64,000 nt of DNA from Dimorphilus gyrociliatus (taxonomy: Eukaryota; Annelida; Polychaeta; Dinophilidae): contig CAJFCJ010000016.1 in assembly GCA_904063045.1 (NCBI GenBank), positions 558,001-622,000 of the forward strand, read 5' to 3'. Positions 61,101-64,000 of this stretch are shown piece after piece; position 1 is the first letter of the stretch; each line of letters begins with the position of its first letter. The translations under genes were made by a program, and so were the position numbers. The notes under the pieces are model-generated. The model did no database searches and had not been told where the DNA came from. It saw only the letters and a program-made list of their open reading frames with translations.

Positions 61101-64000
61101 GATATATATTTTCTAATTATATAGTTATATATAATATATAGATATGCTTATTTATTTACAAACTGTATATAAGACTTTTAATATTCCCTCTAAAACAATT
61201 ATATACAGTCGAGTATTGCGATGCATCAAATAATGCCTTAAAAAAAACAGGCCTACACTTGGCGAGCACTCTTTTTCATCAGATTCCTTAAGTAAACTGC
61301 AAAATCCTTTACTCATTGATCACCTTACTGAAGATGATAAATTTATAGGGCAAAATTCTAGTGGTTTTGCTGTTGTCTCTTAGTTTTAGAGCTTGATATA
61401 CTTTAAGTAGCATCAACAATAAAAGAAGAAAATCTTAATAATACAAGACTTATTTTAAAATTAAGTATTTTCATTGATTCTAAATGTTGTTTGTTTTTTT
61501 CTTCTTCTTCTTCTTCTTCTTCTTCTTCTTCTTCTATATTTGAAAGAATTTCGAAAGACGACTGGAAGTATTCGCGCCGCATCTGGATTTCTAAAATCGA
61601 TGAAAAATTTAATTGGAGGTGAACTAATTAACCCATGACAAACTAATTTAAGCTATAAAAGCAAAGAATCAAACACTTTGTTTGGATTACTACCCCTAAC
61701 CCAATAATTAATTCTATAACTGTATATGTACATGTATATACTGTTTATATGAACTTATATACAGTTATATTTTTGAGACTGCATATAAAAGGACACTATT
61801 TAAAAGTAGCAAACAATTGCACTTAATTTTCTTTACTTTCCTGGTTGTATTATTATCATTGTACTATATTTATATATATAAAGGTTTTATATAGAACACA
61901 TCTTTGGATTTGTTTCTCCATTTTCCCTCCTATTTTTTATAATATTTGTATTCTACTTAACGCATAATATTTTTGTTAGTAGAAACACATTCATAAAAAA
62001 ATCCATAATGTAAATATATAAACTTTACTAGAGATATATCAACTAACAATTCAAGTAAATATAGATAACCTCCTTTTTAGTTGACTTCCGGTTCATAACA
62101 AGTCGATATGAGGAATAATTCATATTAATTTAATTAATATCTCAGGTATGAAGACGCCATCTGCTGGAAGTAGAGCCGATTCTGAATCTTCTGTACCATT
62201 AATTCAAGTCGACCGAACTTCCGACACGATTATTGAAGAGGCGGAAACTGAATCTAAAAGTTGGCTTTATTTTAAATTTTCTCTTTTTCATTAAAAATTC
62301 CTTTAAAAACCCAAAAAAAAACAACCTAAATAAAACAGAAGAAACGCCAGTCTCTTCCCCTAAACCATCACCAAAACAGAAAAAGCCAGAGACGTCAAAG
62401 GAAATTTCGACTGAGATTAAAGGAAAGAAATTAAAGTATTGGCCGTCCGATGACGTCAAAAGCCTTAAGATATCAACAGATCCCCCAAAACAGAGATTAA
62501 AACTGGAATGGATGTAATTATAATCAATATTATAAACTCGTTCTGCATTGTGCATCTCATACTAATAACAATTTAAACAGATACGGTTACCAGGGAAACA
62601 CTTGCCGATCAAATATACATGTATTAAAAAGCGGAGAGATTGTATATTTTATAGGGACATGCGCCGTTTTATACAATAGAGATACAGATGCTCAGAGACA
62701 TTACAGGGAACACACAGAGGCAGTGACCTGGTAAAAATTAAAAAGATCTTAAATAAGAGCAGAGACTCATCACTATAATTAAATCAAAATTACTTATTAC
62801 AGCATGGCTCTACACCCGAATGGTGTAACCGTGGCGACCGGCCAAAAAGAAGATGCTAAAGAGAAAGTAAGCTTACTCATTAGTTTTACGACCGTCATTT
62901 AGGTCTAATTGCATATATTCAGTCGGCATTGATAAGAGTATGGAGATCGGATACTTTACAAACCCTTCACATTATTGGGAATGGAATTCTGAAAAAGAGC
63001 GTACTAGCTGTTTCCTTTTCAAAAGGAAAAGTAAATATTACATTGGTCTTAACAGTTTTCTATTTCTATCTTTAGAATAAAGTTGGCATGACCTGTTTTC
63101 TTTTCTTTTTTCTTTCTTCAGGCAGCATTTGTAAATCCTAGAACCGCAGTATTACAGGTTTATGCTTAACATATAAAAAAAGACAAAAACAAAAATCAAC
63201 CAACCAATCAATGAACAAACAATATTATAATCCAATATACTTTTCGTTTTGTTTAATTTATCAAATTAATTAATTAATTAATTAATTTTATAGTTTCACA
63301 CTTACTTTTCTACGTTTTCAAGCAAAAATTATTCCTTGAAATTCTTTTTCACTATTCACGTTTTGAATGAATTAGCTGTATGGATCGGTTTTACTAATTT
63401 ATTAATTTTTTCTTAGGAAAGGTTATGCGGACTAGACGCTAATCAGAATCATAATTTGGGCGTATGGGACGTTTCAACTGGAAATATTCTTGTTAAAGTT
63501 GAAACTGGAATAGAAAATTTGTTAAATCTTGATTTTAATCCAAAAAATTCCGATATTATAGTAACTATTGGTAAAGAGCATATAGGGTGGTGGACAATTT
63601 ACTTAGAAGGTAAAACCATTCAAATGACAACAAAACCAGATTATCAGGTAATTCCTAATTTTAAATATTACTTTCAATTAAGCTAATATGATCTAGTTTT
63701 CTTTTAAATAGAACTTTTTAAGAGCGAGATTTATAACAAGTATGTTTCATACTGAGAAGGGAGACTTAATTACTGGAGATTCTAATGGAACTGTATATAT
63801 TTGGGGTCAAGGTGGAAATGTGATAACGAACTTCCTAAAGCATATCCATGATGTTAGTAAATAGTATATTAGTCCTTTTTTATCCTTCTCTTCTCTTTTT
63901 TTTCAATTTGGAAGCATATAAAACTCATTCTTTTTATTCTTCCTCTTTAAGGGTTCGGTTTTCTCAATTCTGACTGTTAGAGGTCATATTATTACTGGAG
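58156..64000 (+). CDS. EML-family protein with N-terminal EF-hand region (3' end outside window)
   Basis: Exons: 58156-58182, 58313-58441, 58524-58599, 58661-58783, 59268-59564, 59667-59872, 59953-60393, 60467-60587, 60989-61048, 61547-61618, 62146-62259, 62339-62513, 62581-62730, 62803-62866, 62923-63030, (63122-63157), 63417-63647, 63712-63852 and 63952 onward. The frame holds at every junction. The N-terminal part is basic and Ser-rich, then helical with EF-hand-like segments (best: DDEKSGNVSWPELMSFIE near 60025-60080), then a Lys/Ser/Pro-rich linker. From 62413 it shows the EML HELP and WD40 signature: LKYWPSDDV, KLEW-IYGYQG, CRSNIHVL, QRHYREHTEAV, HPNGVTVATGQ, LGVWDV. EML proteins bind microtubules through this region. 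An EF-hand front is unusual; two genes merged by my model remain possible. Confidence 0.75.
61499..61535. repeat. (CTT)n trinucleotide repeat in EML intron
   Basis: About twelve CTT triplets directly before the acceptor of the exon at 61547; it probably serves as an extended polypyrimidine tract. Confidence 0.9.

Noticed and set aside
1-64000. tRNA, rRNA, snRNA, CRISPR arrays, bacterial operons and transposases
   Set aside because: I looked for A/B boxes, conserved rRNA and snRNA cores, direct-repeat arrays and transposase or reverse-transcriptase motifs and saw none that hold up. Repeats here are microsatellites or coding duplications.

Overview
This is a nuclear window from an animal. It is very AT-rich and full of simple repeats ((GA)n, (CT)n, (AT)n). 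Genes are split by canonical GT-AG introns, many only 50-60 bp long. The gene families are metazoan: a cholinesterase, an SDR9C dehydrogenase, a rhamnose-binding (SUEL) lectin with PAN/apple domains, a rhodopsin-class GPCR, a BK-beta/TipE-type channel subunit and an EML microtubule protein. Roughly ten genes in 64 kb with tiny introns suggest a compact-genome invertebrate, perhaps a miniature spiralian or annelid. That placement is an inference, not a direct reading. All exon models below were built by hand from splice sites, phase and family motifs.

Layout. 1-7.4 kb: simple repeats and one small single-exon gene of unknown function (+). 7.4-11.6 kb: six-exon, membrane-anchored acetylcholinesterase-like gene (+). 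12.7-14.0 kb: four-exon histidine N-acetyltransferase-like GNAT gene (+). 14.7-15.9 kb: three-exon SDR9C dehydrogenase (+). 16.3-28.1 kb: a giant secreted protein of about 3,400 residues (+): signal peptide, two SUEL lectin domains, 25 PAN modules almost all on single phase-1 exons, a Pro/Thr/Ser/Glu tract of 21 tandem 36-residue units, a discoidin-like domain and two Cys-rich modules. 28.7-33.1 kb: broken relatives of this gene arranged as a nearly perfect 1.13-kb palindrome around a 1.64-kb spacer. 34.9-35.8 kb: class A GPCR (+). 36.8-37.5 kb: a tentative small membrane protein (+). 40.3-40.8 kb: a small secreted Cys-rich peptide gene (+). 41.9-50.8 kb: two-TM channel auxiliary subunit with long introns (-). 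51-58 kb: no gene recognised. 58.2 kb to the window edge: EF-hand plus HELP/WD40 EML-like gene (+), cut by the end of the window.

The most distinctive part is 16.3-33.1 kb. The giant lectin-PAN-mucin gene is still growing by duplication at three scales: exon-plus-intron units of 289 bp, protein repeats of 108 bp with a six-unit higher-order period, and a segmental inverted duplication that left pseudogene fragments. Its parts suit an extracellular mucus, cuticle or recognition protein, but no function is shown. The other genes look like ordinary single-copy animal genes, and nothing suggests they act together. Outside coding exons, two short motifs recur far more often than base composition predicts: AGATGGCGCT (resembling the CTCF core) and the palindrome TAGGCCTA.
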